NCBI GenBank assembly: GCA_946477855.1
Contig: CAMKZU010000003.1
Coordinates: 1 to 64,000 of the forward strand
Direction: 5' to 3'
DNA: 64,000 bases
Origin: an uncultured Lactobacillus sp.
GTDB lineage: Bacteria > Bacillota > Bacilli > Lactobacillales > Lactobacillaceae
The notes under the pieces are model-generated. The model saw nothing but the letters and a program-made list of their open reading frames with translations. It searched no databases and was not told the origin of the DNA. The translations under genes were made by a program, and so were the position numbers. Positions 54,194-64,000 of the stretch are shown here, piece by piece. Positions within the stretch are counted from its first letter, which is position 1. The number at the start of each line of letters is the position of its first letter.

Positions 54194-55393
54194 ATGTTAA
54201 AAATAAATAATTTACCACCGATTTTTACAGTCGCGTTTCCAGTGCTAAAGCAGTTAGAACAAGCTGGTTATGAAGCTTATTTTGTCGGAGGGTCAGTCCG
54301 TGACTTGATTTTAAACAGGCCCATTCATGACATTGATATTGCTACCAGCGCATACCCGGAAGAAGTAAAAAGACTCTTTCCCAAAACTATTGATACGGGA
54401 ATTAAACATGGTACAGTTACTGTTTTAAATGATGGTGCTAGTTACGAAATTACCACTTTTAGAACAGAATCAGGCTACCAAGACTTTCGCAGACCGGATC
54501 ATGTCACTTTTGTGCAAAATCTGGCTGAAGATTTGAAAAGACGCGACTTTACCATCAATGCATTAGCAATGAATAGAGCCGGTGAAGTAATCGATCTTTT
54601 TAATGGATTAGGGGATTTGCAAAAACACCTTATTAAAGCAGTAGGAGATCCCATGAAAAGATTTCATGAAGATGCTTTACGTATGATGAGAGCAGTCCGC
54701 TTCATGAGTCAGCTTAATTTTGATCTTGAATCTCAAACTAAAGAAGCAGTAAGTGACTTACATCAACTATTGTCCAAAATTTCAGTCGAAAGAATCCGTG
54801 ATGAATTTGTCAAAATGGGTACTGGAATAAATTCTCGGGATGCCTTCAAAATCTTTTTACAAACTAAGTTAAGTGAAAGTGTACCGGATTTTGCCGGTAA
54901 AAGTGATTTATTGGCAATTTATCCTAAATTAAAATTTAATCCCAGTATGGAAACAAGTCTATGGTCTATAATTATTATTTTGTTAAAAATTTCAGATGAC
55001 CAAATAGCGCGTTTCATGCGTGATTGGAAAAATTCAAATGCTATGACAGAAAAAGTTAGAAAAATTGTGACTCTGTTTGATTTGATTTCTGAAAAATCGC
55101 CTTCTGATCTTGAGCTGTTTAATGCTGGCAAAGACGTTTTGCTAAACACAATAGATGTGGCGCATATTTTAGGACAGCCAATCAACTCCGAAGCATTGGT
55201 CGACCGCTATACTGCTTTGCCAATCAAGTCAATGTCAGAATTAGCTGTTGACGGGCAATTCTTAATTGCTAACGGTATAAAACCTGGACCGAAATTGGGC
55301 CAAATACTCAATGAAATTAAGCAAAAAGTTATTTCAGGTGAATTAGCTAATTCTAAGGATGATATTCAAGACTATTTGCAGCAAGTAGAATAA
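54194..55393 (+). CDS. cca: CCA-adding tRNA nucleotidyltransferase
   Basis: A 399-residue class II nucleotidyltransferase that builds or repairs the tRNA 3' CCA end. The head domain has GGSVRD near residue 32 and the metal-binding DIDIAT near 45; [10 protein letters not shown] near 112; and [14 protein letters not shown] near 155. It is divergent from the YitT gene and convergent with trhA; the stop codons of cca and trhA are 2 bases apart. The ribosome-binding site is weak. Confidence 0.96.
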   Translation: MLKINNLPPIFTVAFPVLKQLEQAGYEAYFVGGSVRDLILNRPIHDIDIATSAYPEEVKRLFPKTIDTGIKHGTVTVLNDGASYEITTFRTESGYQDFRRPDHVTFVQNLAEDLKRRDFTINALAMNRAGEVIDLFNGLGDLQKHLIKAVGDPMKRFHEDALRMMRAVRFMSQLNFDLESQTKEAVSDLHQLLSKISVERIRDEFVKMGTGINSRDAFKIFLQTKLSESVPDFAGKSDLLAIYPKLKFNPSMETSLWSIIIILLKISDDQIARFMRDWKNSNAMTEKVRKIVTLFDLISEKSPSDLELFNAGKDVLLNTIDVAHILGQPINSEALVDRYTALPIKSMSELAVDGQFLIANGIKPGPKLGQILNEIKQKVISGELANSKDDIQDYLQQVE

Positions 55394-55395
55394 AC

Positions 55396-56064
55396 CTAGA
55401 CGTAGAATAACACAGAGAAAAACATTAAAGTTGAGCCTAAGATGACAAACAGGTGCCAGATTACGTGAATAAAGGGAATCCTTTTCATTGTATATAAAAG
55501 AGCACCTACTGTATAAGCTACGCCTCCGCTAACTAGTAGCCAAAATCCAACAGGGCTGAGGCGCACGTATAAATGGTTACCGGCTAAAATTACCAGCCAG
55601 CCCATAGCTACATATAAAACAGTATCTAATATGACATGTTTACCTCGGTTAAAAATGTAGTAAATGATACCAAATATTGCAATTATCCAAACCAGAGTGA
55701 ACAACATTATGCCCCATTTTCCACCAATCGCTACCAGAGAAAAGGGAGTGTATGATCCTGCAATTAACAAAAAAATTGATGAATGATCAAAAATTTGGAA
55801 AACATTGCGGGCCCGAGTAAAAATTAGACTATGAAAAAGTGTGGAGAAAAGATAAAGCAGAAGCAAACATGAACCATAAATAGTAAATGTAACAATTCTC
55901 AGTGGACTATGAGTTGAAGCGGCTTTAATAATTAATAGCACTAATCCTGCAACTGCCAGGCAAAAACCTATTCCATGCGTGACAGCACTAAGAATATTAT
56001 CTACTAAGTAATATGTTTTGGACCTCTGCGCAGGTTCTTGCCACAATTTCTGCAATTTCATCAT
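55396..56064 (-). CDS. trhA: Hemolysin III family (TrhA) membrane protein
   Basis: A 222-residue seven-helix protein of the PAQR/hemolysin III family. The family signatures are DNILSAVTHGIGF near residue 25, FHSLIF and FDHSSIFLLIAGSYTPF near 92, and the C-terminal HVIWHLFVILGS with the metal-binding His. Members influence membrane fluidity; the haemolysin name is historical. It ends 2 bases from cca with no terminator between. Confidence 0.9.
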   Translation of the reverse strand: MMKLQKLWQEPAQRSKTYYLVDNILSAVTHGIGFCLAVAGLVLLIIKAASTHSPLRIVTFTIYGSCLLLLYLFSTLFHSLIFTRARNVFQIFDHSSIFLLIAGSYTPFSLVAIGGKWGIMLFTLVWIIAIFGIIYYIFNRGKHVILDTVLYVAMGWLVILAGNHLYVRLSPVGFWLLVSGGVAYTVGALLYTMKRIPFIHVIWHLFVILGSTLMFFSVLFYV

Positions 56065-56181
56065 GAAACAGTTTGTTCGCTTTCTTTTTTTTACTAGTTT
56101 TTTTGCTATAATAATTATAATTAATACAGTTCACATTCTATCATAAATGAGAACATCAAATCAGAATTGAGGGCGAGTACG

Positions 56182-57042
56182 TTGTCAGAAATAAAAATTT
56201 TGACTGATTCTTCCGCGCAGTTAACACCGGAAGAAATTAAAAAATATCATATTACCGTTGTGCCTTTATCGGTCACAATCGATGGTGATACTTATCTTGA
56301 TGGAGTGGAAATAACCAGACAGCAATTTGTCCAAAAAATGAGTGAGTCTAAACAACTCCCAACTACGAGTCAACCACCTATAGGAACCATGGTTGATACG
56401 ATTAATGAGTTAACTAAAGATGGTAGCGAAGTCATTGGCATATTTTTGGCAAAGGTATTAAGCGGTACAATTGACGCAGCTCGTCAGGCTGTGAAATTAA
56501 CTGGTAAATCAGATCTGGTACATATAGTTGACTCTGAATTAACTGACCGCTCTGAGGGATTTCAGGTATTAGCCGCTGCACGGGATATTGCCGCTGGCAA
56601 AAGTATTCCTGAAATTTTGGCTCATATTGAAAAAATCAAAAAAACACAGCGTTTGCATCTTCTAATTGTTAATTTGGAAAATGTTATTAAAGGTGGACGC
56701 TTAGGTCCTTTGGCTGGTAAAATTGTCAACATGCTTAATATACATATTGAATTGCAAATGCCGAATGGTCATTTGAAAATTGCCAAAAAAGGAAGAGGCA
56801 AAAAATTTTCTTTAGCTTTTGATAAGCGCGTTTTAGATGATATTGAAGCTAATAAAGAAAAAATTAAAGAAGTAGGTATCTCATACGTTGCAACGGGCAG
56901 CACACCGCAGAAGCTACTTGATTTTGCCCAAAAAATTAAAGATATTAATTCCAAAATTGATGTTTTAGTGCGAGAAACCAGTCCTATTATTGCAACGCAT
57001 GCAGGGATGGGTGCTTATGCAGTTTTGTATTATACGGAGTAA
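56182..57042 (+). CDS. DegV family fatty-acid-binding protein
   Basis: A 286-residue DegV domain protein: ILTDSSAQLTPEEI at the start, then LPTTSQPPIG, and GGRLGPLAG and THAGMGAYAVLYY near the end. DegV proteins bind fatty acids for the FakA kinase in Firmicutes. fakA is not adjacent, so the partner must be elsewhere. TTG 56182 is chosen because GAGGG precedes it by eight bases; an earlier TTG at 56167 lacks this. Confidence 0.9.
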   Translation: MSEIKILTDSSAQLTPEEIKKYHITVVPLSVTIDGDTYLDGVEITRQQFVQKMSESKQLPTTSQPPIGTMVDTINELTKDGSEVIGIFLAKVLSGTIDAARQAVKLTGKSDLVHIVDSELTDRSEGFQVLAAARDIAAGKSIPEILAHIEKIKKTQRLHLLIVNLENVIKGGRLGPLAGKIVNMLNIHIELQMPNGHLKIAKKGRGKKFSLAFDKRVLDDIEANKEKIKEVGISYVATGSTPQKLLDFAQKIKDINSKIDVLVRETSPIIATHAGMGAYAVLYYTE

Positions 57043-57045
57043 AAA

Positions 57046-57276
57046 TTGGCATATAGAGAGAGCTTTTATCGCTATTTAATGACTCAGCGGAATGCTGATT
57101 CAAATGATGAAGTTGCACAGTTTGCAAATAATGCGCAAAATGACCAGACTTTTCCTAAGCAAGAGCAGAATTATGAAAAATTATCTGATTATCTTGAGCT
57201 GAATGCTGGTTATTTACCAAGCATGAGCATTTTTGACAAAGCATATCAAATGTATCGTGAAAAGATGACGTATTAA
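57046..57276 (+). CDS. yozE: YozE-like (SAM-like fold) protein
   Basis: A 76-residue protein with the YozE/DUF1250 pattern: [13 protein letters not shown] at the start, [19 protein letters not shown] in the middle, and [11 protein letters not shown] near the end. B. subtilis YozE has a sterile-alpha-motif-like helical fold; function unknown. It starts with TTG 57046, its GGAG ribosome-binding site overlapping the degV stop region, so it is co-transcribed with the DegV gene. Confidence 0.88.
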   Translation: MAYRESFYRYLMTQRNADSNDEVAQFANNAQNDQTFPKQEQNYEKLSDYLELNAGYLPSMSIFDKAYQMYREKMTY

Positions 57277-57279
57277 ATT

Positions 57280-57308
57280 AGGGCTCCTAAGTGATATAGG
57301 GCCCTTTT
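57280..57308 (+). terminator. Weak terminator after yozE
   Basis: An AGGGCTC/GGGCCCT stem (with a G-U pair) is followed by four T residues. It is modest and may let some transcripts continue into rbgA. Confidence 0.5.
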
Positions 57309-57327
57309 CGCGTAAGAAAGGCAAAAA

Positions 57328-58167
57328 ATGGTTAATATTCAGTGGTATCCCGGGCACATGAATAAAGCTCGGAATCAACTTGAAGATAAAATGAATTTAA
57401 TTGATGTCATTATAGAAGTTTTAGATGCACGTATTCCTCAATCCTCACGCAATCCGATGATCGAAAAACTTGTAGGTGACAAGCCACATTTAATTATTTT
57501 GAATAAAGCTGATTTGGCAGATCCAGTGATGACTAAAAGGTGGCAAAAAAAATTTACCACTAAGGGAAAGTTTGTGATGGCTCTGGATTCTCTTCATAAT
57601 ACCAATATGCAAGTGCTAGTGAAGATGATTAAAAAAGCTGCTGCAGCGAAAATTAAAAAATTACAACAAAAAGGTGCAACTAGTCCTGTCATCAGAGTTG
57701 CAATAGCTGGAATTCCCAATTGTGGCAAGTCCACAATTATTAACCGTCTGGTTGGTCGCAATGTGACGCAGGTTGGCAATAAGCCAGGCGTAACCAAAGG
57801 ACAAAATTGGCTCAAAACTGCCGATAATATTCAAATTTTAGATACTCCCGGAATTCTGTGGCCTAAATTCGAAGATCAAACAGTCGGTCTAAAGCTTGCG
57901 GCACTGGGAGCAATAAAGGATACTGTCTTTAGCGCTGATGATGTTGCCTTATTTTTATTAGCAAAGTTACGTAAACACTATTTAAATGATTTAAGCAAGT
58001 TTGCTAGAACTTCCAAAGCAGAAATTCAACATATTAATGATACTGATCTGTTACTGGCACTGACTGAGGAATATGGTATGCGTGACGATTATGATCGTTT
58101 TTCTATGTATTTATTGCAAAGATTGCGTAAAGGAAAAGTAGGAAGGATTACTTTGGATCGGTTATGA
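57328..58167 (+). CDS. rbgA: Ribosome biogenesis GTPase RbgA (YlqF)
   Basis: A 279-residue circularly permuted GTPase that helps assemble the 50S subunit. The motif order is G4 (NKADL near residue 59) before G1 (GIPNCGKST near 127), then G3 DTPG. The N-terminal WYPGHMNKA is typical. It overlaps rnhB by 4 bases, the conserved rbgA-rnhB pair of Bacilli. Confidence 0.96.
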   Translation: MVNIQWYPGHMNKARNQLEDKMNLIDVIIEVLDARIPQSSRNPMIEKLVGDKPHLIILNKADLADPVMTKRWQKKFTTKGKFVMALDSLHNTNMQVLVKMIKKAAAAKIKKLQQKGATSPVIRVAIAGIPNCGKSTIINRLVGRNVTQVGNKPGVTKGQNWLKTADNIQILDTPGILWPKFEDQTVGLKLAALGAIKDTVFSADDVALFLLAKLRKHYLNDLSKFARTSKAEIQHINDTDLLLALTEEYGMRDDYDRFSMYLLQRLRKGKVGRITLDRL

Positions 58168-58919
58168 CAATTGGTGAAATAAAAAAATTACTGGCACAGG
58201 GCTCAGTCAATCATGAAGATTTGAAAATTTTAGAAAATGATACTCGTGTGGGTGTTCAAAAGCTTTTGCTAAGTTATCATAATCGCCAGCAAAAATTAGC
58301 TAAGAAAAAAGCCGCCTTTATAAAAAGATTTGCCTATGAAAAAACTTTTTGGGCCAAAAACAAAACTGTCGCCGGTGTAGATGAAGTCGGCAGAGGACCA
58401 TTAGCTGGTCCTGTTGTGACAGCCGCCGTGATTATTGATGACAATTTTGATTTGACAGATGTCAATGATTCTAAAAAATTAAGTGCCAAGCGCCGCCAAG
58501 AATTATTCCCCTTAATTTTAAAGGAAGCGGTTAGTGTGGCAATCGGTTTAAAAAGTCCGCAAGTGATTGATGAAATAAATATTTATGAAGCAGATCGTTT
58601 GGCAATGGCTGAAGCTGTCAAGAATTTAGACGTCAAGCCTGACGCTTTGCTTGTTGATGCTATGCAGGTACCAGTTCAATTGCCGCAGGTTCGGCTAATA
58701 AAGGGTGACGCCAAATCAAATTCAATTGCTGCTGCTTCAATTGTTGCCAAAGTTTTCAGGGATAACTTGATGGCAGACTATGCCAAAATTTATCCTGAGT
58801 ATCATTTTGATGAAAATGCTGGCTATGGCACTCAAGCTCATCTTCAAGCATTGGCAAAATATGGTCCAACGCTAATTCACCGAAAAACATTTGCACCAGT
58901 GAATTCTTTTTATAAATAA
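58164..58919 (+). CDS. rnhB: Ribonuclease HII
   Basis: A 251-residue enzyme that cuts RNA in RNA-DNA hybrids, including single ribonucleotides in DNA. The metal-binding [15 protein letters not shown] is near residue 72, [11 protein letters not shown] near 99, and the second acidic pair [10 protein letters not shown] and [14 protein letters not shown] near 165-195. An extra N-terminal segment of about 60 residues matches Gram-positive RNase HII. Overlaps rbgA by 4 bases. Confidence 0.96.
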   Translation: MTIGEIKKLLAQGSVNHEDLKILENDTRVGVQKLLLSYHNRQQKLAKKKAAFIKRFAYEKTFWAKNKTVAGVDEVGRGPLAGPVVTAAVIIDDNFDLTDVNDSKKLSAKRRQELFPLILKEAVSVAIGLKSPQVIDEINIYEADRLAMAEAVKNLDVKPDALLVDAMQVPVQLPQVRLIKGDAKSNSIAAASIVAKVFRDNLMADYAKIYPEYHFDENAGYGTQAHLQALAKYGPTLIHRKTFAPVNSFYK

Positions 58920-58927
58920 AAAAATAT

Positions 58928-58964
58928 GCCTCCTTTTTACGTATTTGTATTTAGGAGGTTTTTT
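58928..58964 (+). terminator. Hairpin overlapping the dprA ribosome-binding site
   Basis: GCCTCCT (58928-58934) pairs with AGGAGGT (58953-58959) and six T residues follow. It looks like a terminator for rnhB, but the right arm is also the Shine-Dalgarno of dprA, whose ATG is at 58965. Folding would therefore hide the dprA start or stop transcription. Confidence 0.55.
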
Positions 58965-59816
58965 ATGAAGATTACCAATTTTCTTTTGCGCTTAAAATTA
59001 CAAAAAGGTATTGGATATGTTAAGATGTTACAAGTTGCTAGTCAGTTGCAACTTGCTGATATTGATATTCAGACTATTAAAAACTTAAATTTGACCAGTA
59101 ATTTGATAAAAGTCTGTATGAATGCTTATAATGACAGATATGCGGATAAAATGATCAGAAGAATAGAAAAGCAATGTCGGGTTATTAGCTTTTTTGACGT
59201 GGAATATCCCGAAAAGCTACGTCAAATTTATCAGCCACCTTTAATTTTGTTTTTACAAGGGAATTTGGAATTACTTCAGCAAAAAATCGTTACAATTGTA
59301 GGTTCCCGTCAAGCCACTAATTATAGCAACTTGGTTTTGAATAAACTTGTGCCTAATCTAATAAAAGATGATTTTATTATTGCCAGTGGACTAGCTAAGG
59401 GCGTGGACGTTATGGCACATAAGGCAGCACTAAAATTTAACGGTCAAACAATTGCGGTGGTTGGTAATGGGTTAAACCATTTTTATCCGCAAATAAACCA
59501 ACATGTGCAAAAAGAAATTGCTCAAAAAGGCCTATTAGTGAGTGAATATTTGCCTGATACTCCACCCAGACCTTATAGATTTCCCCAGCGAAACAGAATT
59601 TTGGCTGGAATAGCTGACAGTGTAATTGTTACTGAGGCAAAGCAGAAGTCAGGTTCTCTAATTACAGCAAACCTAGCTCTACAAGAAAATCGGGACATTT
59701 ATGCTTTACCAGGTCCTATTACCAGTGAACTATCTCAAGGACCCAATAAACTAATTCAAGCGGGTGCTTATCCAATCACTGATTTTGACTTGCAACTTGA
59801 AAGATTTGACAATTAG
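58965..59816 (+). CDS. dprA: DNA processing protein DprA
   Basis: A 283-residue Rossmann-fold protein that loads RecA on incoming single-stranded DNA during transformation. The core is GSRQATNYSN near residue 112, ASGLAKGVDVMAHKAAL near 140, and FPQRNRILAGIADSVIVTEA and GSLITANLALQ further on. The C-terminal winged helix of longer homologues is missing. The ATG at 58965 follows AGGAGG. Position before topA is conserved in Bacilli. Confidence 0.95.
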   Translation: MKITNFLLRLKLQKGIGYVKMLQVASQLQLADIDIQTIKNLNLTSNLIKVCMNAYNDRYADKMIRRIEKQCRVISFFDVEYPEKLRQIYQPPLILFLQGNLELLQQKIVTIVGSRQATNYSNLVLNKLVPNLIKDDFIIASGLAKGVDVMAHKAALKFNGQTIAVVGNGLNHFYPQINQHVQKEIAQKGLLVSEYLPDTPPRPYRFPQRNRILAGIADSVIVTEAKQKSGSLITANLALQENRDIYALPGPITSELSQGPNKLIQAGAYPITDFDLQLERFDN

Positions 59817-59876
59817 TAGTTAAATATTCTATTCTCAAATGAGTATTTAAAAAAGAATTTAATGAGGAGGCTTTTG

Positions 59877-61988
59877 ATGCCTACTAAATCAAAGCCAAAG
59901 AAACGTAAGAAGACACTAGTAATAGTTGAGTCTCCGGCTAAGGCTAAAACTATTGAAAAATATTTAGGACGTAATTATCGTGTAATTGCTTCTAAAGGTC
60001 ATATTCGTGACTTGCCAAAGTCGCAAATGGGAATTGATTTTGACAATAATTATAAGCCAAAATATATTTCTATCAGGGGTAAAGGCGATACCATTAAGGA
60101 ACTTAAGTCGGAAGCTAAAAAAGCCAAAGATGTTTATTTGGCATCCGACCCTGACCGTGAAGGTGAAGCAATTGCTTGGCATGTTGCTCATGTGCTCAAT
60201 TTAGATCAAAAGGATAAAAATCGGGTTACGTTCAATGAGGTAACAAAGGACGCTGTTAAAAACAGTTTTAAGAACCCGAGAACAATCGACATGGATACTG
60301 TCAATGCTCAACAAGCTCGCCGTATTTTAGACAGAATTGTTGGTTATTCGCTCTCGCCAATTTTGTGGGAAAAGGTCAAAAAAGGTTTGAGTGCCGGACG
60401 TGTTCAGTCAGTTGCATTAAAATTGGTAATTGATCGCGAAAAAGAGATCAAAAACTTTAAGCCACAGGAATATTGGACAATTGAGGCAGAATTTAAGAAA
60501 TTAAAAAAGACTTTTAATGGTCAGTTTTGGGGTATTAACGGCAAAAAAACTGATTTACCTGATAATGATTCTGTCAAAAAAGTTTTGGCTAAAATTGATA
60601 AAAAGAAAAACTTTCAAGTCGAAAATGTTGTTAAACGTGAGCGTCGACGTCAGCCTGCCGCTCCCTTTACCACTTCGACGATGCAGCAGGAAGCAAACAA
60701 ACGTCTGAATTATCGTACTAGAAGGACGATGAGTATTGCCCAGCAGCTTTATGAAGGCATTAGCCTAGGTAAACAGGGTACAGTCGGTTTGATTACCTAT
60801 ATGAGAACTGATTCTAAGCGGACATCCCCAGTTGCACAGGCGGAAGCCTCTAAATTTTTAAATGAAAATTATGGTAAAGAGTATGCTGCTAAAGGAGCGC
60901 GCCATTTCAAAAATCAAGAGGATGCTCAAGATGCCCATGAAGCTATCAGGCCAACAAGTGTTTATCGCACCCCAGAGTCCCTCAAATCTGTTTTAACTAC
61001 TGAACAATATCGTTTGTATAAATTGATTTGGTCTAGATTTTTGGCTAGCGAAATGACTCCAGCTGTTTACGACACAGTAAGAGCAGATATTACGCAAAAC
61101 GGAGTGATATTCAGGACTACCGGCTCAAAAATGAAATTTGCCGGCTTCACAAAAGTTTATGATAATCAACAGGAAAAAAATGTTGAATTACCTGAATTAA
61201 ATGATGGAGATATGGTTAAATTAGCCAAATCTGATAATAAACAACATTTCACCATGCCCCCTGCCAGATACACTGAGGCCAGTTTAGTCCATTCGCTAGA
61301 AGAAAATGGTGTTGGTCGTCCTTCCACTTATGCACCAACTATTGATACGATTCAACGTCGTTATTATGTTAAATTGGACGGTAAATCAATTGTCCCGACT
61401 GAACTGGGAGAAATTGTAGATAATTTAATTGAGAAATTTTTCCCTGACATTGTTAACATTGATTTTACTGCGCAATTGGAAAATGATCTTGACGGTATTG
61501 AAGAAGGCAAGAAAAATTGGGTCAAAGTAATTGATGATTATTATCATCCCTTTAAAAAAGAGCTTGATAGAGCTGACGCCGATATTAAAAAAGTGCAAAT
61601 TAAAGATGAACCGGCTGGCTTTAATTGTGATATCTGTGGTGCCCCGATGGTTATTAAAATGGGACGCTATGGCAAATTTTATGCCTGCTCACGTTTTCCG
61701 GATTGTCGCAATACGAAGGCAATTGTAAAAAAGGTTGGCGTAATTTGTCCGAAATGTGGCAAAGGTGACGTGATTGAGAAAAAATCAAAGCGTAACCGCA
61801 AGTTCTATGGTTGTTCCCGTTATCCTGATTGTGACTTTGTTTCTTGGGACAAGCCTATTAACCGCAATTGTCCTAATTGTGGCCATTTTCTCGTTGAAAA
61901 AAGAAATAAAAAGGGACCTGTTGTTCTTTGTCCAAATGGCGATTATAAAGAAGAAACAAGTGCTGAAAAAGATACTGTAGAAAGTTAA
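59877..61988 (+). CDS. topA: DNA topoisomerase I
   Basis: A 703-residue type IA topoisomerase relaxing negative supercoils. TOPRIM motif [15 protein letters not shown] is near residue 21 and [12 protein letters not shown] near 100; the active Tyr is in [12 protein letters not shown] near 305. Three C-terminal zinc-ribbon-like modules follow residue 580: two with four Cys (CDICG...CSRFPDC, CPKCG...CSRYPDC) and a third with only three (CPNCG...CPNGDY). ATG 59877 follows GAGGAGG. Confidence 0.97.
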   Translation: MPTKSKPKKRKKTLVIVESPAKAKTIEKYLGRNYRVIASKGHIRDLPKSQMGIDFDNNYKPKYISIRGKGDTIKELKSEAKKAKDVYLASDPDREGEAIAWHVAHVLNLDQKDKNRVTFNEVTKDAVKNSFKNPRTIDMDTVNAQQARRILDRIVGYSLSPILWEKVKKGLSAGRVQSVALKLVIDREKEIKNFKPQEYWTIEAEFKKLKKTFNGQFWGINGKKTDLPDNDSVKKVLAKIDKKKNFQVENVVKRERRRQPAAPFTTSTMQQEANKRLNYRTRRTMSIAQQLYEGISLGKQGTVGLITYMRTDSKRTSPVAQAEASKFLNENYGKEYAAKGARHFKNQEDAQDAHEAIRPTSVYRTPESLKSVLTTEQYRLYKLIWSRFLASEMTPAVYDTVRADITQNGVIFRTTGSKMKFAGFTKVYDNQQEKNVELPELNDGDMVKLAKSDNKQHFTMPPARYTEASLVHSLEENGVGRPSTYAPTIDTIQRRYYVKLDGKSIVPTELGEIVDNLIEKFFPDIVNIDFTAQLENDLDGIEEGKKNWVKVIDDYYHPFKKELDRADADIKKVQIKDEPAGFNCDICGAPMVIKMGRYGKFYACSRFPDCRNTKAIVKKVGVICPKCGKGDVIEKKSKRNRKFYGCSRYPDCDFVSWDKPINRNCPNCGHFLVEKRNKKGPVVLCPNGDYKEETSAEKDTVES

Positions 61989-61997
61989 ATTTATGTT

Positions 61998-62031
61998 AAT
62001 ATCATCAGGTCATTTATGATTTGATGATATT
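61998..62031 (+). terminator. Possible terminator after topA
   Basis: AATATCATCA pairs with TGATGATATT around a 14-base loop. Only a weak T-rich tail follows, so termination may be partial. Confidence 0.4.
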
Positions 62032-62075
62032 CTTGTATATAAAGTAAAATATTTTTAGTAAAGGAATATGATCAT

Positions 62076-63392
62076 ATGCCTGAAAGAGTAACTGTAATTG
62101 GTGGCGGCCTGGCCGGAAGCGAGGCAGCCTGGCAACTTGCAAAACGTGGAATCACAGTCGATTTTTACGAAATGCGCCCCCAAAAAATGACCCCGGCGCA
62201 TAAAACTGACCGGCTAGCTGAACTGGTATGCACTAACTCAATGCGCTCAAATCAGTTATCTAATGCGGTTGGCTTATTAAAAGAGGAAATGCGGCAGCTT
62301 GATTCGCTGATTATGAAAGCAGCTGATCATTCCCAAGTTCCTGCCGGTGGGGCCTTGGCAGTTGACAGAACTCAATTCAGTGACTATGTCACAAGCAAGC
62401 TGCTGGCTCTGCCAAATATTAATTTTCATACTGAAGAAATTACCCAGATTCCAACCGATCGAATTGCAATTATTGCTACGGGTCCCTTGACTAGCGATAA
62501 ATTGGCTGAGGAAATACAAAAGTTTTCAGGCAATGAAAGCCTGCACTTTTTTGACGCAGCAGCACCAATAATTGCCGCCGATTCGATTGATATGGATATA
62601 GTCTATAAAAAATCTCGCTATGACAAAGGTGAAGCTGCATATTTAAATTGTCCTATGACAAAGCAAGAATATGAAAACTTTGCTCAGGAATTGATTAGTG
62701 CAGAAACTGCAGAAGTACACAGCTTTGAAAATAGTGAGGTTTTTGAGGGCTGTATGCCGATTGAAGTGATGGCGAAAAGAGGCATGAAAACCATGCTTTT
62801 TGGTCCCCTTAAACCTGTAGGACTGGAAAACCCAGCTACTGGAAAAACTCCTTATGCTGTTGTTCAGCTTAGACAAGATAATGCTGTAGCCTCGATGTAT
62901 AATATCGTCGGCTTCCAGACTCACCTAAAATATGGTGAACAAAAACGAGTTTTTGCCATGATTCCAGGTCTGGCTCATGCTCGTTTTATCAGGTATGGCA
63001 AAATGCACCGCAATACCTACATGGCTTCACCAGCTGCATTATCTGCTAGCTATGAGGCTAAAAAGCAACCTGGATTGTTTTTTGCGGGACAAGTGACTGG
63101 AGTTGAAGGCTATGTTGAAAGTGCTGGCAGTGGACTGGTTTCTGGCATTAACGCTGCTAGAAGAGCCAGTGGTCAAGAACCGGTTGCTTTTCCTAAACTA
63201 ACTGCTTTAGGATCAATGGCTAATTACGTAACTACTGCTGACATCAAGCATTTTCAACCCATGAATGCCAGTTTCGCTTTAATTCCAGGTCTTGAAGGTC
63301 CTAAAGTGCGCAACAAGAAAGAACGTCACTTAAAGATCAGTCAGCGCGGCTTAGAATGTCTGAAGGAATTTCAACAGGAAGTGTTGCAATAA
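62076..63392 (+). CDS. trmFO: Methylenetetrahydrofolate-tRNA-(uracil-5-)-methyltransferase
   Basis: A 438-residue flavoenzyme that makes ribothymidine-54 in tRNA using methylene-THF and FAD. The FAD-binding [17 protein letters not shown] is at residues 8-24, the conserved CTNSMRSN near 52, and [17 protein letters not shown] near 345. It is followed directly by xerC, the topA-trmFO-xerC order known in Firmicutes. Confidence 0.97.
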   Translation: MPERVTVIGGGLAGSEAAWQLAKRGITVDFYEMRPQKMTPAHKTDRLAELVCTNSMRSNQLSNAVGLLKEEMRQLDSLIMKAADHSQVPAGGALAVDRTQFSDYVTSKLLALPNINFHTEEITQIPTDRIAIIATGPLTSDKLAEEIQKFSGNESLHFFDAAAPIIAADSIDMDIVYKKSRYDKGEAAYLNCPMTKQEYENFAQELISAETAEVHSFENSEVFEGCMPIEVMAKRGMKTMLFGPLKPVGLENPATGKTPYAVVQLRQDNAVASMYNIVGFQTHLKYGEQKRVFAMIPGLAHARFIRYGKMHRNTYMASPAALSASYEAKKQPGLFFAGQVTGVEGYVESAGSGLVSGINAARRASGQEPVAFPKLTALGSMANYVTTADIKHFQPMNASFALIPGLEGPKVRNKKERHLKISQRGLECLKEFQQEVLQ

Positions 63393-64000
63393 ATGGATGC
63401 TAAAAAAGATGAGCTGATAAACCTGTTCACATCCTATTTGCGTAATGAACGCCAGTATAGTCCCCAAACAATACTGGCTTATCAAACCGATTTGCTTGAG
63501 GCTGAGAATTTTTGGCAGAAAAATGGCGGCTTTAATGGTTGGACAAAAATAAACAGACGTGATGTTGAAATTTTTTTACAAAACTTAACAGAACGCAATT
63601 TAGCACGTACGACGCAGTCACGTAAAATGTCCAGTCTCAGGTCCTTTTATCACTTTTTAACTAGGCGAAAAATTGTTAAAATAGATCCAACGCAGACAAT
63701 TGCTCTGCGTTCTAAAGAACGAAAGTTACCCCAGTTTTTTTATGCACCAGAGATGAAACAAGTATTTGACTCTTTAAGTGGAAATGAACCCTTAACTTTG
63801 CGTAATTTAGCGTTAATTGAATTGTTTTATACTACTGGGATGAGGGTTAGCGAGGTAAGCAACTTAACAAGAAAGCAAGTAGACTTAGATTTAAAGATAA
63901 TTCTAGTTCACGGTAAAGGTAATAAAGACAGGTACGTGGCGTTCGATGATAAAACTAAAGCTGCCTTAGTTAATTATTGGGAAAACGGTCGCAATCAACT
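63393..64000 (+). CDS. xerC: Tyrosine recombinase XerC (partial, runs off the right edge)
   Basis: At least 202 codons are present; the 3' end lies outside the window. The N-terminal SAM-like domain (NERQYSPQTILAYQTDL) and the first part of the catalytic domain are seen, with Arg in TTGMRVSEV and Lys in GKGNKDR; the HxxR, His and Tyr are beyond the edge. The ATG starts immediately after the trmFO stop codon, with AGGAAGTG upstream. Position after trmFO identifies XerC, partner of the XerD at 43045-43953. In Firmicutes hslV and hslU usually follow. Confidence 0.93.
   Translation, partial: MDAKKDELINLFTSYLRNERQYSPQTILAYQTDLLEAENFWQKNGGFNGWTKINRRDVEIFLQNLTERNLARTTQSRKMSSLRSFYHFLTRRKIVKIDPTQTIALRSKERKLPQFFYAPEMKQVFDSLSGNEPLTLRNLALIELFYTTGMRVSEVSNLTRKQVDLDLKIILVHGKGNKDRYVAFDDKTKAALVNYWENGRNQ

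Overview
The window is a dense, AT-rich stretch of core chromosome from a low-GC Firmicute. Gene content and order (rpsT/rpsO-rnjB-tuf-tig-clpX-engB; xerD-ribT-scpA-scpB-rluB; topA-trmFO-xerC; pfkA-pyk) together with the Cys-less L32 point to a lactic acid bacterium, most likely Lactobacillus in the narrow sense (delbrueckii/acidophilus group). This is inferred from gene order and protein character, not from a database search. I count 62 complete protein genes and one gene (xerC) that runs off the right edge. I see no rRNA, tRNA, CRISPR array, insertion sequence or prophage.

Layout. 1-2.2 kb: a small ABC exporter (ATPase plus permease) followed by a GNAT acetyltransferase. 2.3-8.0 kb (minus strand): an OppA-type lipoprotein, then rpoY-rnjA and a DagK-like lipid kinase, then def. 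8.1-17.8 kb: a 32-codon leader gene with a terminator directly ahead of typA, then ftsW-ylbG-rsmD-coaD-sepM and comEA-comEC-holA. 17.9-26.4 kb: divergent rpsT/rpsO, RNase J2, a TPR protein, tuf, tig, clpX, engB, and a 42-residue protein on the opposite strand. 26.6-35.8 kb: uvrC, obgE, an OatA-like acyltransferase, rnz, an SDR enzyme, a LapA-like protein, rpmF, a 5'-nucleotidase-like enzyme, and yjzD (minus). 35.9-42 kb: dnaE and the glycolytic pair pfkA-pyk behind two CcpA-type cre sites. 42.2-46.4 kb: cvfB-xerD-ribT-scpA-scpB-rluB, an overlapping operon for chromosome segregation and ribosome modification. 46.4-53.1 kb: an FMN riboswitch and ribU, a LysM protein, cmk, an S1-domain protein, der, hup and a TPR protein. 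53.2-64 kb: YitT (minus), cca, trhA (minus), degV, yozE, rbgA, rnhB, dprA, topA, trmFO and xerC.

The genes are mostly housekeeping: RNA processing and decay (RNase J1, J2, Z, HII), ribosome assembly (typA, obgE, engB, der, rbgA, rsmD, rluB), DNA replication and segregation (dnaE, holA, topA, scpAB, xerC/D, hup), and DNA uptake (comEA, comEC, dprA). The most interesting signals are regulatory: the typA leader peptide and terminator, the cre pair before pfkA, structured leaders for S15, EF-Tu, HU and L32, the FMN riboswitch, and a hairpin that includes the dprA ribosome-binding site. I found no convincing new multi-gene system. The typA leader is the best candidate for something undescribed.
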